Shown: one piece after another, positions 16,428 through 27,615 of the stretch
How the letters are laid out: each line of letters starts with the position of its first letter
Position numbering within the stretch: position 1 is the stretch's first letter
NCBI RefSeq assembly: GCF_024372725.1
Contig: NZ_VOUA01000002.1
Location: forward strand, 186,001-250,000
Direction: 5' to 3'
DNA from: Methanosarcina sp. KYL-1
Lineage (GTDB): Archaea > Halobacteriota > Methanosarcinia > Methanosarcinales > Methanosarcinaceae
DNA: 64,000 nucleotides
Program-made: the position numbers and the translations under genes
The notes under the pieces: model-generated
The model's input: only the letters and a program-made list of their open reading frames with translations
Database searches by the model: none
What the model was told of the DNA's origin: nothing

Positions 16428-16631
16428 TAGACTTAAATCTTTTCTTTCTATTATACCCTCAGGCCCTTGGTAAAAGAATTTATTAAAAAATAGAGGGAAC
16501 AATAATAAAGCAGTTGCGTGGATAGACCTTGCGACCGGACCGGAAAGATCAACAGGAAACCGGAGATCTCCCCCTGGGCTCCTGCACTACTTGCGTTTTA
16601 TACTTCAAGAAAAATCTGAGGGGAATCCGCC

Positions 16632-18995
16632 ATTAAAGATATTTTTGAAAAACTAGGTATTTTTATTCAGAACAACCGCCTGACCATACTTCTGGTCTTT
16701 TTCCTTTTCATCTTCATAGCTATGCAGGGCGCACAGAAGATCGAGATGGCGTCCGGCACAGAGACTTTTGTCGGGAAAGACTCGCGGATGTACCAGGATT
16801 TTGACCACCTTTTCCTGAACATCTTCCAGACACAATCAATTGTGGTGATGGTAGAGGGAAATGACGTTAAAACATCGGACCTTATGAAGGCCGTGGACAG
16901 GCTCGAACACCAGCTACAGTCCACTGAAGGCGTTATCGAAACCACAAGTCCGGCTTCCATTGTCAAAGGCATAAATTACCAGATGACAGGCAGGTATACG
17001 GTCCCTGATACTGACGAGGAAGTAAAGGCGATAATTGACGCAAACCCTGAAGCCTTCGAGATGCTTACCCCTGACGATACGCACATGCTCATCTCAGTGG
17101 TAATGGCCGGCTCGACCACTGAAGCCAAACAGGAAGAGATCCTGTACGCAACCGAAGAAGCGATTGCATTTTCGGAATTTCCCCCTTCATACAGCATCAT
17201 AGTAACAGGCGACCCGGCTTTCAGTATCTCTATGAACCATGAGATGAATTCAAGCATGGGGCCTCTTCTTGGAATTTCCGCCTTCTTCATGCTTATCGTG
17301 CTAAACCTTGTCTTCAGGCACGTCCGCTGGAAACTGCTGCCTTTGCCCGTTGTCCTTCTGGGGATCATATACACCTTCGGAGCCATGGGTTACCTTGGAA
17401 TTCCCCTCTCCATGGTCTCCATGGCTGCGTTCCCGGTGCTGATAGGGCTTGGGATCGATTATGCCATCCAGTTCCATAACAGAATGGAAGAAGAACTGCA
17501 GGAAAACAAAAACAGGACCCATGCTGTTGTAGCAACCGTTAAAAATACAGGCCCAGCAGTCCTTGTCGCCCTGGGCATGACTGCTCTTGGGTTCGTGTCC
17601 CTTTTTACGTCCTCCGTACCCATGATAAGGGATTTTGGAAAACTCCTCATGATCGGGATAGTCATGTGCTACATCGCTGCCATATTTGTAGGCATCGTCA
17701 CCATATCCCTCTTTGACCGGGCCTCGGAAAAGAACCTGGTAGGAAAGATGAAGAGCAGGATAAGGCCTGACAGGGGAAAGGACGGGAAAGCTGCAGAAAA
17801 GCACGTTGAAGGGCATGCGAAAACCCAGAAACTTGAGGAATTCCTGAAGAGGCTTACAGACTTCACAATAAAATATGATGTTGTTGTGCTCGGGATTGCA
17901 GCCCTCCTATGTCTCGGAGGCATTTATGCCGACCAGTCCGTGGGCATCCAGACGGACGTTACGACTTTTGTTCCCCAGGACATGCCTGCACTTATAGACC
18001 TGCAGCACATGGGCGACATCATGGGGGGAACCGACCAGCTGAACCTCATCATAAAGGTCAAGGACACTGCCGATCCGGAAGTCCTGCAGTGGATTGACGA
18101 GTTCAGCGAACATGAGGTGAACGGCAGAGGGCATATATACAGCGCATCAAGCATCGTCCCGCTTGTAAAAGAGTTAAACGGAGGGATAATCCCTGACAGT
18201 GCCCAGGAAATCGAAGCAATCTACGAACAGATCCCGGACTACAAAAAAGACCGCTACATGTACGGGAAAAACATGCTTCTCCTGAACTTTGACATAGGAA
18301 ATGCCGTCTCCGACATAAAAGTAACCGGGATCAAAGAGCTGACCAACATCGTAAGAGAGGACATCGGGTGGATGCCGGCGCCTCCGGGCACATCTGTCAC
18401 GATTACCGGAAACAACGTGGTCTTCATAGAAGTCATAACCGCACTTACCAGCGGCAGGGTGCAGATGACCTTCCTCGGGCTTGCCCTTGTGCTGGCCGGG
18501 CTCTTTGTGATTTACAGGGACTGGCTAAAAGCCCTGACCCCGGTCATTCCCATGTTTATCGTGATAGGCTGGTCCGGAGGGGTGATGGACTACCTGAACC
18601 TGGACTACAACCCCATGACCGCAACCCTTGGAGCCCTGATCCTGGGGGTAGGGTCCGAGTACGCAATTCTCATGATGGAACGCTACTTCGAGGAAAAAGA
18701 AGCAGGTGCAAGTCCTCTTGAAGCTATCCATAAGGCAAGCACGAAGATAGGTACGGCGATCATTGCCTCGGGAGCCACAACGGTGTTCGGGTTCATGGCC
18801 CTTATTGCGTCCCCGTTTGCGATGATAAGCGACTTCGGGATCGTAACGGTCATCGATGTCCTGCTAGCCCTTATAGCTACCTTTATAGTATTCCCGCCCC
18901 TGATCGTCGTCTTAGATACCTGGCGGGATAAAAAAAGAGGCGCGCAAACGGCACAGAAACAAGCAGGAAAACAAGTTCAAGGGGCGGATATCTGA
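16632..18995 (+). CDS. RND superfamily exporter (MMPL/HpnN-like)
   Basis: A protein of about 787 residues with two repeats, each a large extracellular loop plus a bundle of membrane helices. The GLGIDYAIQFHNRMEE segment in the first half and GVGSEYAILMMERYFEE in the second are the RND repeat signatures. The first ATG in frame is at 16722 and would remove part of helix 1 (LTILLVFFLFIFIA). No ATG, GTG or TTG lies between the in-frame stop at 16617 and 16722. The best site is ATT at 16632, 8 bases after GAGGGG. It overlaps the next gene by one base. Confidence 0.85.
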   Translation: MKDIFEKLGIFIQNNRLTILLVFFLFIFIAMQGAQKIEMASGTETFVGKDSRMYQDFDHLFLNIFQTQSIVVMVEGNDVKTSDLMKAVDRLEHQLQSTEGVIETTSPASIVKGINYQMTGRYTVPDTDEEVKAIIDANPEAFEMLTPDDTHMLISVVMAGSTTEAKQEEILYATEEAIAFSEFPPSYSIIVTGDPAFSISMNHEMNSSMGPLLGISAFFMLIVLNLVFRHVRWKLLPLPVVLLGIIYTFGAMGYLGIPLSMVSMAAFPVLIGLGIDYAIQFHNRMEEELQENKNRTHAVVATVKNTGPAVLVALGMTALGFVSLFTSSVPMIRDFGKLLMIGIVMCYIAAIFVGIVTISLFDRASEKNLVGKMKSRIRPDRGKDGKAAEKHVEGHAKTQKLEEFLKRLTDFTIKYDVVVLGIAALLCLGGIYADQSVGIQTDVTTFVPQDMPALIDLQHMGDIMGGTDQLNLIIKVKDTADPEVLQWIDEFSEHEVNGRGHIYSASSIVPLVKELNGGIIPDSAQEIEAIYEQIPDYKKDRYMYGKNMLLLNFDIGNAVSDIKVTGIKELTNIVREDIGWMPAPPGTSVTITGNNVVFIEVITALTSGRVQMTFLGLALVLAGLFVIYRDWLKALTPVIPMFIVIGWSGGVMDYLNLDYNPMTATLGALILGVGSEYAILMMERYFEEKEAGASPLEAIHKASTKIGTAIIASGATTVFGFMALIASPFAMISDFGIVTVIDVLLALIATFIVFPPLIVVLDTWRDKKRGAQTAQKQAGKQVQGADI

Positions 18996-20146
18996 TGAAA
19001 GAGCCCAAAAATGAAACAGTACAGAAGATCGTAAAAACATTCATTGCAATTTCAGTTATTCTATCAGTTCTCTTAACAACCGCGGCCCCAGCTCTTGGAA
19101 ACGATGATAATGATGATGAAGTGAACTTTATCATCCCTGACTACGGGTACACCGTGGACTACTACCGGAGCTACGGAGAGCCAGCCTTTCAGGCATGTGT
19201 TGTAGGAGATCCCGAGTTTAGCCGGGGTGAAACCGCAGACATCCAGGTAAAAATAGTGAACGAGGGATACATAGAAGGTTTCAAGCGGCTGAGTGTGAAC
19301 CAGAGCAACATCGAAGAATCCGCTGAGGAATTGCTTGCAGTGGCAGAGCTGGAAGAAGAAGAAGAATGCACAACAGCAAAAGATCTCGAAGCCACCCTTG
19401 TCTCGGAAACGGAGTACATTGAAGTCGAGCCCACAACCAGCTTAAGGGGCGTGGAAGAGCTTGAAACCGGACACACTGCAACCCTCCGCTTCACGATAAG
19501 AGTCGATGGGGACACACCTGCCGGAAACTACGAACTCTTGCTGCCCGTAAGCTACGAGTACCAGGCAAACGTCCGGACCGCAACAGCCGCAGTAATAAAT
19601 CTGGGGCTTACGAATACTGAATTCACAAGAGAATACAAGACAAAAGACACAATACTCCGCCTGCCAATTTCGATTGAAAGCAAGCCGAAATTCGAAGTAA
19701 CGGAAGTTTCCGGAAGCCTGAAACAGGGGGAAACCGGAGTCATTGGGGTGACCTATACAAATATAAGGGAAACAACAGCAGAAGATGCTATGGCCCGGAT
19801 AGTTGTCATGAGCCCCCTGGCCACGGAGAAGTCCATAATCAGGCTTGGGGACATCGGGCCAGGGGAGAGCAGGACTGCTACATTCGAAATTTCAGCAGAC
19901 AAGGACGCAGTTGTAAAAAATTACGGCATTGATAGTGAAATAAGGTACATTGATGAAGACGGAGAAACCTCCTTTTCAGAAAACCTGAAAGTGAATGTGC
20001 CTCTTGAAGCATCCGAGAAAAAAATCAGCATAACAAGCATAGCAATCATACTGATAATCCTTATCGCTCTTTACCAGATCGTAAACATGCACCGGAACAG
20101 AAGAAAATACAATGACGAGAATGCATCAGGTGACGATAATGAATAA
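18995..20146 (+). CDS. Secreted/membrane-anchored envelope protein, COG1361-like
   Basis: It has an N-terminal signal (IAISVILSVLLTTAAPALG) and beta-sandwich modules with the FEVTEVSGSLKQGETGVIGVTYTN type repeat. A C-terminal helix (SITSIAIILIILIALYQIV) and a basic tail complete it. This is the S-layer-associated COG1361 layout, often seen beside RND exporters. It starts at the TGATG overlap with the exporter stop, so it is translationally coupled. It is a paralog of the next gene. Confidence 0.75.
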   Translation: MKEPKNETVQKIVKTFIAISVILSVLLTTAAPALGNDDNDDEVNFIIPDYGYTVDYYRSYGEPAFQACVVGDPEFSRGETADIQVKIVNEGYIEGFKRLSVNQSNIEESAEELLAVAELEEEEECTTAKDLEATLVSETEYIEVEPTTSLRGVEELETGHTATLRFTIRVDGDTPAGNYELLLPVSYEYQANVRTATAAVINLGLTNTEFTREYKTKDTILRLPISIESKPKFEVTEVSGSLKQGETGVIGVTYTNIRETTAEDAMARIVVMSPLATEKSIIRLGDIGPGESRTATFEISADKDAVVKNYGIDSEIRYIDEDGETSFSENLKVNVPLEASEKKISITSIAIILIILIALYQIVNMHRNRRKYNDENASGDDNE

Positions 20147-21197
20147 AAAAGGAATTTTTACTGCAGCCACTGCCCTTCTGATCCTGGGCCTTGCAGCCCT
20201 GCCCGTACAGGCAGCCTTACCAGAGAATTTCGACATCAGTGACAATTACTACACGGTCTACGGAGGCCCGGACATCAGCGCCACCCTGCTGGGAGACAAC
20301 GAGTATTCCAGAGGGGACACAGTGACCCTCAGCATCACGATGATGAACAAAGGTGCAATTTCCGGATTTAAGTCCGAAAACGACGTTGACATCGGAGATT
20401 ACAAAGACGAGATGCTCCAGCAGGCCGAAATGCAGTACGAAGCCCAGGCCGTAACAGCAATTGGCATCCTTGCAACCCTCAAATCCGATGATCCGAACAT
20501 CAAGGTTAAATCCGGGTCCCAGGAAGCAGGTACCCTCAAACAGGGAAAGGACAGTTCAAGCCCCACAAAGTTTACCATTGAGATCAATAAAAATGCCCCT
20601 GCCGGCACTTACCCCTTAACCCTTGAACTTTCGTACAAATACCAGAACAATGTGCAGGTAGGCGGAGACGATTTTGACAGCACTACCGGCCTGGTAACAA
20701 ACCATGAGGTAGGGATCTGGTATGAAAACAAGACCCAGACCCAGACCATAGAAGTAGAGGTCAAGAAAGAGCCCTACTTCGAAGTCACCGAGGTTAAGGG
20801 CGAACTCTACCCGGATACCGGCGGCATGCTTTACGTCACCTATAAAAACATAGGAGAAGACCCCGCAAAAGACGCCACTGTGAGGGTCAGTGCAGGCGAC
20901 CCCTTCAGTACCACTGATGACCAGGCCTACCTGGGCACCCTGAACCCGGGAGAAAGTGCGGTTGCCGTTTTTGACATGGACGTGGACGAGGACGCAACTC
21001 CCAAGCCCTACTCCTTGAACAGCGAAATCCTCTACGAGGACACCGACGGACATGACCAGATCTCAGACAGTGTCAAGATCAACACAGAAGTCCTGCCCGC
21101 AGAAAAAAGCCTCCCCGGATACCAGCTTGGAAGCGGCATTGCATTCATGGCCCTTGCAGCCTGCTTTGTCCTGTTCAGGAAAAAGCAGCAGAATTGA
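20139..21197 (+). CDS. Secreted/membrane-anchored envelope protein, COG1361-like paralog
   Basis: It has a signal peptide (GIFTAATALLILGLAALPVQA), the same DNEYSRGDTVTL and YFEVTEVKGELYPDTGGMLY segments as the preceding protein, and a C-terminal helix with a basic end (FRKKQQN). An in-frame ATG at 20112 exists, but ATG 20139 has AGGTGA at five bases and gives a clean signal peptide. It overlaps the previous gene by eight bases. Both proteins probably face outward and work with the exporter; the substrate is unknown. Confidence 0.75.
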   Translation: MNKKGIFTAATALLILGLAALPVQAALPENFDISDNYYTVYGGPDISATLLGDNEYSRGDTVTLSITMMNKGAISGFKSENDVDIGDYKDEMLQQAEMQYEAQAVTAIGILATLKSDDPNIKVKSGSQEAGTLKQGKDSSSPTKFTIEINKNAPAGTYPLTLELSYKYQNNVQVGGDDFDSTTGLVTNHEVGIWYENKTQTQTIEVEVKKEPYFEVTEVKGELYPDTGGMLYVTYKNIGEDPAKDATVRVSAGDPFSTTDDQAYLGTLNPGESAVAVFDMDVDEDATPKPYSLNSEILYEDTDGHDQISDSVKINTEVLPAEKSLPGYQLGSGIAFMALAACFVLFRKKQQN

Positions 21198-21243
21198 AAA
21201 GAACGGCTTAAAAAAATCCATGATTCCCGGCAGGGAAACCCTT

Positions 21244-21286
21244 CGGTTTGAGAACCCCCTCAAACCGGAGAGGCCCCAACTTTTTT
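21244..21286 (+). terminator. Terminator of the exporter operon
   Basis: CGGTTTGAG (21244-21252) pairs with CTCAAACCG (21259-21267), followed after 13 bases by TTTTTT (21281-21286). The stem is strong, but the T-run is a little distant. Confidence 0.6.
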
Positions 21287-21429
21287 CATAGAAAACATTT
21301 CAATTATTTGAAATACTTTAATTTTTACATCGAAAATACTTCAATTGGAGGTTTTCCATCAATGTGCCTCAAGAATTTCCGGGAGGCCAAAATATTATAA
21401 AAAAATTAATAAGTGCTGAAAAAAGGTAT

Positions 21430-22017
21430 TCAATCGAAAGAATCAGCTTCTTTTGAACCGGCTTTTAAGGTTTCTTTTTCACCTGCAGCTTTTGCGACCA
21501 TTACCTCGGTAGACTTGATAACCGCATAAATCCGGTCTCCGGGCTTTATATCGAGCTTTTCAACAGCCTCTTCCGTGACCACGGAGGTAAGGAATGAAGG
21601 TTCAATCTCAATCGTGATCTTGGAAACCAGCCCGCTTTTTTCCACTTCAAGTACCCTGCCGGGAAGCCTGTTCCTGGCGGAAAGCTTGAAGCCCACATTT
21701 TCCCAGGAAGTTTCGTCTCCTACGGCTTCATTGATGAGCTTTTTGCTTGTTTCGTATTCGGCCAGAAGTTTCCTTCCGAAGTCGGTAAGGAAAGTCCCCT
21801 GGTCCTTTCCCCCGCGCACCGTGACAACTGCAGGCTCGCCGAGGGCTTCATTCATTTTTTTCAGCATCATCCAGGCATGTTTGTAAGAAATTCCAAGTTT
21901 CATGCAGGCCTGCCTTAGAGAGTGAGTCTCATCTATGGCTTTAAATAAATCGGCCCTTCCGGCACCCATAACGGTTTTTCCTTCTTCGGTAAACCAGAGC
22001 TTTGTCTTAGCTTTCAC
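21430..22017 (-). CDS. modE: ModE-like molybdate-responsive regulator (HTH plus TOBE/Mop domain)
   Basis: The N-terminal winged helix (DLFKAIDETHSLRQACMKLG, YKHAWMMLKKMNEALGEP, GGKDQGTFLTDFGRKLLAEY) closely follows the ModE DNA-binding pattern. The C-terminal part (SARNRLPGRVLEVEKSG onward) is one TOBE/Mop oxyanion-binding domain, where E. coli ModE has two. It is the last gene of the wtp cluster, 12 bases after wtpC. It is the natural candidate to bind the TTATGT-N8-ACATAA sites before fmdE and wtpA. Confidence 0.85.
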   Translation of the reverse strand: MKAKTKLWFTEEGKTVMGAGRADLFKAIDETHSLRQACMKLGISYKHAWMMLKKMNEALGEPAVVTVRGGKDQGTFLTDFGRKLLAEYETSKKLINEAVGDETSWENVGFKLSARNRLPGRVLEVEKSGLVSKITIEIEPSFLTSVVTEEAVEKLDIKPGDRIYAVIKSTEVMVAKAAGEKETLKAGSKEADSFD

Positions 22018-22029
22018 AGACCTTCACCT

Positions 22030-23076
22030 TTACCGGAGCACGTGGACAGAAGATGCCTTGAACTGCACGTATACAGGCACCCCCGGGGCAAGAAACATTT
22101 CCTCTGCCGACTGCCGGGTTATGAGGGCATTGAGGCTGGCCCCGCAGTCCACCTTCACCCTTACAAGGGCGCCCAGCGCCCGGACTTCAGTCACAGTGCC
22201 CTGAAACGAGTTTCTGATGCTGGATTGTGCGGAGGTCTTACTTAAAACTATGTTTTCCGGCCTCATGCAGGCATACACCAGGTCTCCTAAAGAAGCGTCT
22301 GAGGCAGCTTCAAGCAGCATTTCTCCGGCCTCAATGCGTACACCCCCTCCTCCCGCAGAAACGACCCTGCCTTTCAGGACATTTTCAAAGCCAACGAAAT
22401 TGGCAACCCTGTCGTCCGCAGGCTTTTCAAAAATCTCTTCCGGGGTCCCCACCTGGACGAGTTCCCCGTCCATTATCACCGCAATCCGGTCTGCCATGAT
22501 CCGGGCTTCGGTCTGGTCGTGGGTAATATGAAGCACAGTCAATTTCTTTTTTTTATGGATGGAAGAAAGCATTTCCCGGGCGCTGTCCTGCGTTCTTGGG
22601 TCAAGTGCGCTTAAGGGTTCGTCAAGGAGCAGGATCCCGGGATCGGCCACAAGCGCTCGTGCAAGTGCAACCCTCTGCTGTTCCCCTCCGGAAAGTGTGG
22701 CAGGGTGACGGTCCATCAGGTGGGAAATATTCAGGTCTTTAGCAATTTCCGGGATCTTTTCAGGAGCTTTTATTTTCTTCATCCGCATCCCGAACTCGAT
22801 ATTCTTTTTAACGCTCATGTGCGGGAAGAGGGAATAGTCCTGGTAGACAAAGGCAAGGCCGTGCTTTTCTGGAGGGAGGCATGTTACGTCTTTTCCGTCA
22901 ATCAGGATTTTGCCGGAATCGGGGACGTGAAAACCTGCAATAAGCTCAAGAAGGAGGGTTTTTCCGGCCCCGGTAGGCCCGAGGATCACAAAATACTCCC
23001 CGTCTCTGACCTCAAGGTCCAGGGAATTCAGGGAAAAATTTTTCCATTTCCGGGAAAGGGCTTTAATCTCTATCAT
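22030..23076 (-). CDS. wtpC: Molybdate/tungstate ABC transporter ATP-binding protein
   Basis: ABC ATPase with Walker A GPTGAGKT at residues 33-40, signature LSGGEQQR at 128-135 and Walker B ILLLDEP at 148-154. A C-terminal TOBE domain spans about residues 285-348 (NSFQGTVTEVRALGALVRV). It powers uptake by WtpB. It overlaps the wtpB stop by 14 bases. It is similar in plan to the first ModC but without the repeat tail. Confidence 0.9.
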   Translation of the reverse strand: MIEIKALSRKWKNFSLNSLDLEVRDGEYFVILGPTGAGKTLLLELIAGFHVPDSGKILIDGKDVTCLPPEKHGLAFVYQDYSLFPHMSVKKNIEFGMRMKKIKAPEKIPEIAKDLNISHLMDRHPATLSGGEQQRVALARALVADPGILLLDEPLSALDPRTQDSAREMLSSIHKKKKLTVLHITHDQTEARIMADRIAVIMDGELVQVGTPEEIFEKPADDRVANFVGFENVLKGRVVSAGGGGVRIEAGEMLLEAASDASLGDLVYACMRPENIVLSKTSAQSSIRNSFQGTVTEVRALGALVRVKVDCGASLNALITRQSAEEMFLAPGVPVYVQFKASSVHVLR

Positions 23077-23881
23077 AAATGCTCCAGCCAGCGGAAAGAA
23101 TCCTGACCACTATGAATATGGAAAGCGTGATAAGTATAAGGAGGACAGCAATCGGCCTTGATGCCGAAAGCCCGTATGAAAGGAAACGGTCATAGATCAG
23201 TGTGGGCCCTATCATCGGGTAGTAGGCGATCATCACAACGGCTCCGAACTCACTGATAGCCCTTGCCCAGGTCATGACAGCCCCCACAAGGAGGTGCCTT
23301 GCCGAAAGCGGGAGGGTTACAAAGAAAAAGGCTTTCCATAGAGGGGCACCCAGGGAGCGTGCGGCATTCTCAAGTCTCGGGTTAACACTTTTGAAGCCTT
23401 CCCTTGCAGAATTGGCAAGGTACGGCACGGATACGAAGAGCATGGCAACCACGATTCCCGGAAGGGCATCCCGGAACTGAACATAGGGTTCAAGCGGACC
23501 GCCGATAAGCCCACGGGACCCGAAAACCGTAAGCAGGGCAATTCCTGCAACCGTATGAGGGACCACAACCGGCACATCGATGATGCTCTCAACCAGCCTT
23601 TTCCCAGGGAAATCAAACCTTGCAAGGATGTAGCCTGCAGGAGCCCCGATGAATAGGGCTACAAGGGTGGCTAGAAAGCCTGCATAAAGAGAAAGAAAAA
23701 TTGAGCCCATGACTGAGCTGTTTTTTGCAGCTTTCACCAGCCCGGGGAAGTCGTCGAACACCTGCCCGAATATCATGTTTGCAAGGGTCACAAAAATAAA
23801 AGAGAAAAGGAAGAGCAATAAAAGGGAAAATACAAAAGTAAGAGGCTCGATTTTTCTCTTTCTTCGGATCACGGTCTTCAT
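23063..23881 (-). CDS. wtpB: Molybdate/tungstate ABC transporter permease
   Basis: A 272-residue membrane protein with about six helices and the ATPase-contact loop ENAARSLGAPLWKAFFFVTLP. It starts with a short basic cytoplasmic segment (RRKRKIEP). It pairs with WtpC. It is separated from wtpA by 181 bases that contain a nested inverted repeat and a triple tandem repeat, so expression may be uncoupled from the binding protein. Confidence 0.9.
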   Translation of the reverse strand: MKTVIRRKRKIEPLTFVFSLLLLFLFSFIFVTLANMIFGQVFDDFPGLVKAAKNSSVMGSIFLSLYAGFLATLVALFIGAPAGYILARFDFPGKRLVESIIDVPVVVPHTVAGIALLTVFGSRGLIGGPLEPYVQFRDALPGIVVAMLFVSVPYLANSAREGFKSVNPRLENAARSLGAPLWKAFFFVTLPLSARHLLVGAVMTWARAISEFGAVVMIAYYPMIGPTLIYDRFLSYGLSASRPIAVLLILITLSIFIVVRILSAGWSIYDRD

Positions 23882-23918
23882 ATGATACCCTTTTACTTCC
23901 GTTTTTGTTATAAAGTAG

Positions 23919-23991
23919 TTCCCTGGGGCTCCGGTTTCAGGAGATATACCTTAATGCCAGGGGTGTGAAACCGGATTTTAAACCCAGGGAA
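23919..23991 (-). other. Nested stem-loop between wtpA and wtpB
   Basis: Two perfect 9-bp stems are nested: TTCCCTGGG/CCCAGGGAA (23919-23927/23983-23991) and CCGGTTTCA/TGAAACCGG (23931-23939/23966-23974). In the wtp transcript this forms a stable hairpin directly after the binding-protein gene. It could end or stabilise the upstream mRNA segment. Confidence 0.65.
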
Positions 23992-23997
23992 TTACGG

Positions 23998-24057
23998 TTC
24001 GCTGTTATTTGCAATTTTTCGCTGTTATTTGCAATTTTTCGCTGTTATTTGCAATTT
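23998..24057. repeat. Three exact copies of a 20-bp unit
   Basis: The unit TTCGCTGTTATTTGCAATTT is repeated exactly three times between the wtpA stop and the nested stem-loop. Confidence 0.95.
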
Positions 24058-24062
24058 AATCC

Positions 24063-25554
<1,492 letters not shown>

Positions 25555-27483
25555 ATGGATGGTTATAATATTTTCTTGGCACTGCTTGCAGTCTATTTAG
25601 CCGGACTTGTAGGCATTGGCTGGTATTTCAATAAAAAACAGAAATCAGTTACCGACTTCTGGCTTGCGGGGCGCAGGATAGGCCCTTCAGCCCTGGGTTT
25701 TTCAGCTGCTGCGTCCTGGCTCACAGCCGGTGGAATTCTTGCGGTTATCGGGTTTTACATGCTCCTTGGAATGGGCTCGATATGGGGATTCGTCGCTCCT
25801 AATATCCTTGCCCTCCTGATCATTGCGGTGCTTGTGGGAAAAATCAAAAACCTGCCCGCAATTACCCAGCCCGAACTTCTGGAACAGCGCTATGGTAGTG
25901 CAGTCAGATGGCCGATTGCCCTGATTATCACTGTCGTAATGATTCTTTTTGCAGTAGCCGACGTAACAGGGCTTTCTCTGGTGCTGCAGGTCTTTTACGG
26001 CCTTGACCCTCTGTACGCTGCAGCCATTGTTGCTATTGCGGTCTCCCTGTATGTAACCCTTGGGGGGCTGTCGGCGGTCGTCTGGACAGATGTAATCCAG
26101 TTCGCCTTCCTTGCCATCTTCACAGTGGCCATGGCTTTTGCCGCAGTGGGAACGGTAACCAGCGGAGGACTCGACACTCCTGCAATAAGCAGCTCCGAAC
26201 TTTTCGGAAACGTACCTGACGGCTGGTGGAATCCCCTATCAATCGGTCTTCCCCTTGTTCTGATCTATATCCTGGCCATTATCCCCGGCTGGATCACCGA
26301 GCAGGACCCCTGGCAGAAGGTCTGGGCTGCCCGGGACGCAAAATCCGCTCGCCTCGGAATGATCATCGGGTCCCTTATGATAATTGTGGTTTTCGGGGCC
26401 TGTGCCGTGATTGCAATAGCCCTCAACTCCATATATCCTGAAATAGCGGCAATGGGCTTCCCTGCAGGAATGGCCCTGGCCGAACCCGCACTCCTGACCT
26501 TTGTAAACGAACGTTTCGTCTCCTCCCCCCTGCTCATAGCCCTCAGTGCAATCGGGCTTGCCGCAGCTTCCATGTCCTGTGCGGATACCTTTGCAACCTC
26601 CGGAGCTTCCTGTATCTCAAGGGACATTTTCCAGAGGTACATAAAACCCGATGCCACGATGAAAGAGATGCTGGTGGTAAACCGTATCAGTGTGCTCATC
26701 ATTGTGCTTGCGGCAACAGCAGGCTCATTTGTCATCCCCAATATTATCGATGCCATTCACATTGCAACCTTCATCGCCAGCGCATCCTACTTCTTCCCCC
26801 TAATGGGCGGCCTGTACTGGAAACGGGCTACTAAGGAAGGAGCGTTTGCAGGAATGGCAGTGGGATTCGTAGTCCAGGTTGCCCTGGTGGCCCTTGACCT
26901 TATAAAGACCCCACCCCTGGCACCCTACTACCTTGAAACCATCCACCCGGTCCTCATGAGCCACGGGGTTATCGTGGGAATGGCCCTGAGTGCAATTGCT
27001 TTCTTCGGGGTCTCCCTGATGACAAAACCCTCAAGCAGGATCAACCTTGCACCCTTCTTCGAAGAGGAAGCCGAAGATCTGGCCCGCTACGAAGCCAGGG
27101 ACATAAATGAAATGGACCCTGCATACAGCTCCTTCCTCAGGAATGTCGATGAGAAGGTTACCGGAGAACGTGCCCACCTCCAGCTTAACCTTCGGGCATC
27201 CAGTACCCTTAGCTGGCACGAGCTGGTTGAAAAACTGAAATCCAGCTCTCCTGCCTGGGTCACCCCCACAGGGATGGATTCCGTGTACAGGCTGACCCAT
27301 GGGGACATGCTAGCCTGCGTCTCGGTCACGCGGGGAAGCGAAGACAAAGACATCTGGCTCAAAGCCGAACCCAGGCTCGAGACCGTGGGCAGGCAGAAAA
27401 AAGAACTGTTCACAGCCTATGAAGAGTTAAAGAGCGTACTGGGCCAGAAAGGAGTCTCTCTGGAGTTCCATACTATCGCCTGA
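25555..27483 (+). CDS. Sodium:solute symporter family protein with cytoplasmic tail
   Basis: A 642-residue transporter with about 13 membrane helices of the SSS/LeuT-like fold. WYFNKKQKSVTDFWLAGRR after helix 1 and the SAAASWLTAGGILAV segment match the family. It would import a solute with Na+. The substrate cannot be read; proline, pantothenate and acetate carriers are relatives. The last 140 residues, after the helices, form a soluble domain ending in a charged helix, which is longer than usual and may be regulatory. Confidence 0.85.
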   Translation: MDGYNIFLALLAVYLAGLVGIGWYFNKKQKSVTDFWLAGRRIGPSALGFSAAASWLTAGGILAVIGFYMLLGMGSIWGFVAPNILALLIIAVLVGKIKNLPAITQPELLEQRYGSAVRWPIALIITVVMILFAVADVTGLSLVLQVFYGLDPLYAAAIVAIAVSLYVTLGGLSAVVWTDVIQFAFLAIFTVAMAFAAVGTVTSGGLDTPAISSSELFGNVPDGWWNPLSIGLPLVLIYILAIIPGWITEQDPWQKVWAARDAKSARLGMIIGSLMIIVVFGACAVIAIALNSIYPEIAAMGFPAGMALAEPALLTFVNERFVSSPLLIALSAIGLAAASMSCADTFATSGASCISRDIFQRYIKPDATMKEMLVVNRISVLIIVLAATAGSFVIPNIIDAIHIATFIASASYFFPLMGGLYWKRATKEGAFAGMAVGFVVQVALVALDLIKTPPLAPYYLETIHPVLMSHGVIVGMALSAIAFFGVSLMTKPSSRINLAPFFEEEAEDLARYEARDINEMDPAYSSFLRNVDEKVTGERAHLQLNLRASSTLSWHELVEKLKSSSPAWVTPTGMDSVYRLTHGDMLACVSVTRGSEDKDIWLKAEPRLETVGRQKKELFTAYEELKSVLGQKGVSLEFHTIA

Positions 27484-27485
27484 AA

Positions 27486-27515
27486 AAGGAGCCTCCATGG
27501 CTCCTTCTATAATTG
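27486..27515 (+). terminator. Terminator after the symporter gene
   Basis: AAGGAGCC (27486-27493) pairs with GGCTCCTT (27499-27506) around a 5-base loop, followed by CTATAATTG. It starts five bases past the stop. Confidence 0.5.
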
Positions 27516-27615
27516 CTTATTTTTAAAAAAGGAAACTTCCGGACTCAAAAACCATTAAGGTGCGGGTCCGGCATTTCTACAATTTTCCGGATTTCCCCGG
27601 AACAGGGGCTTATTC

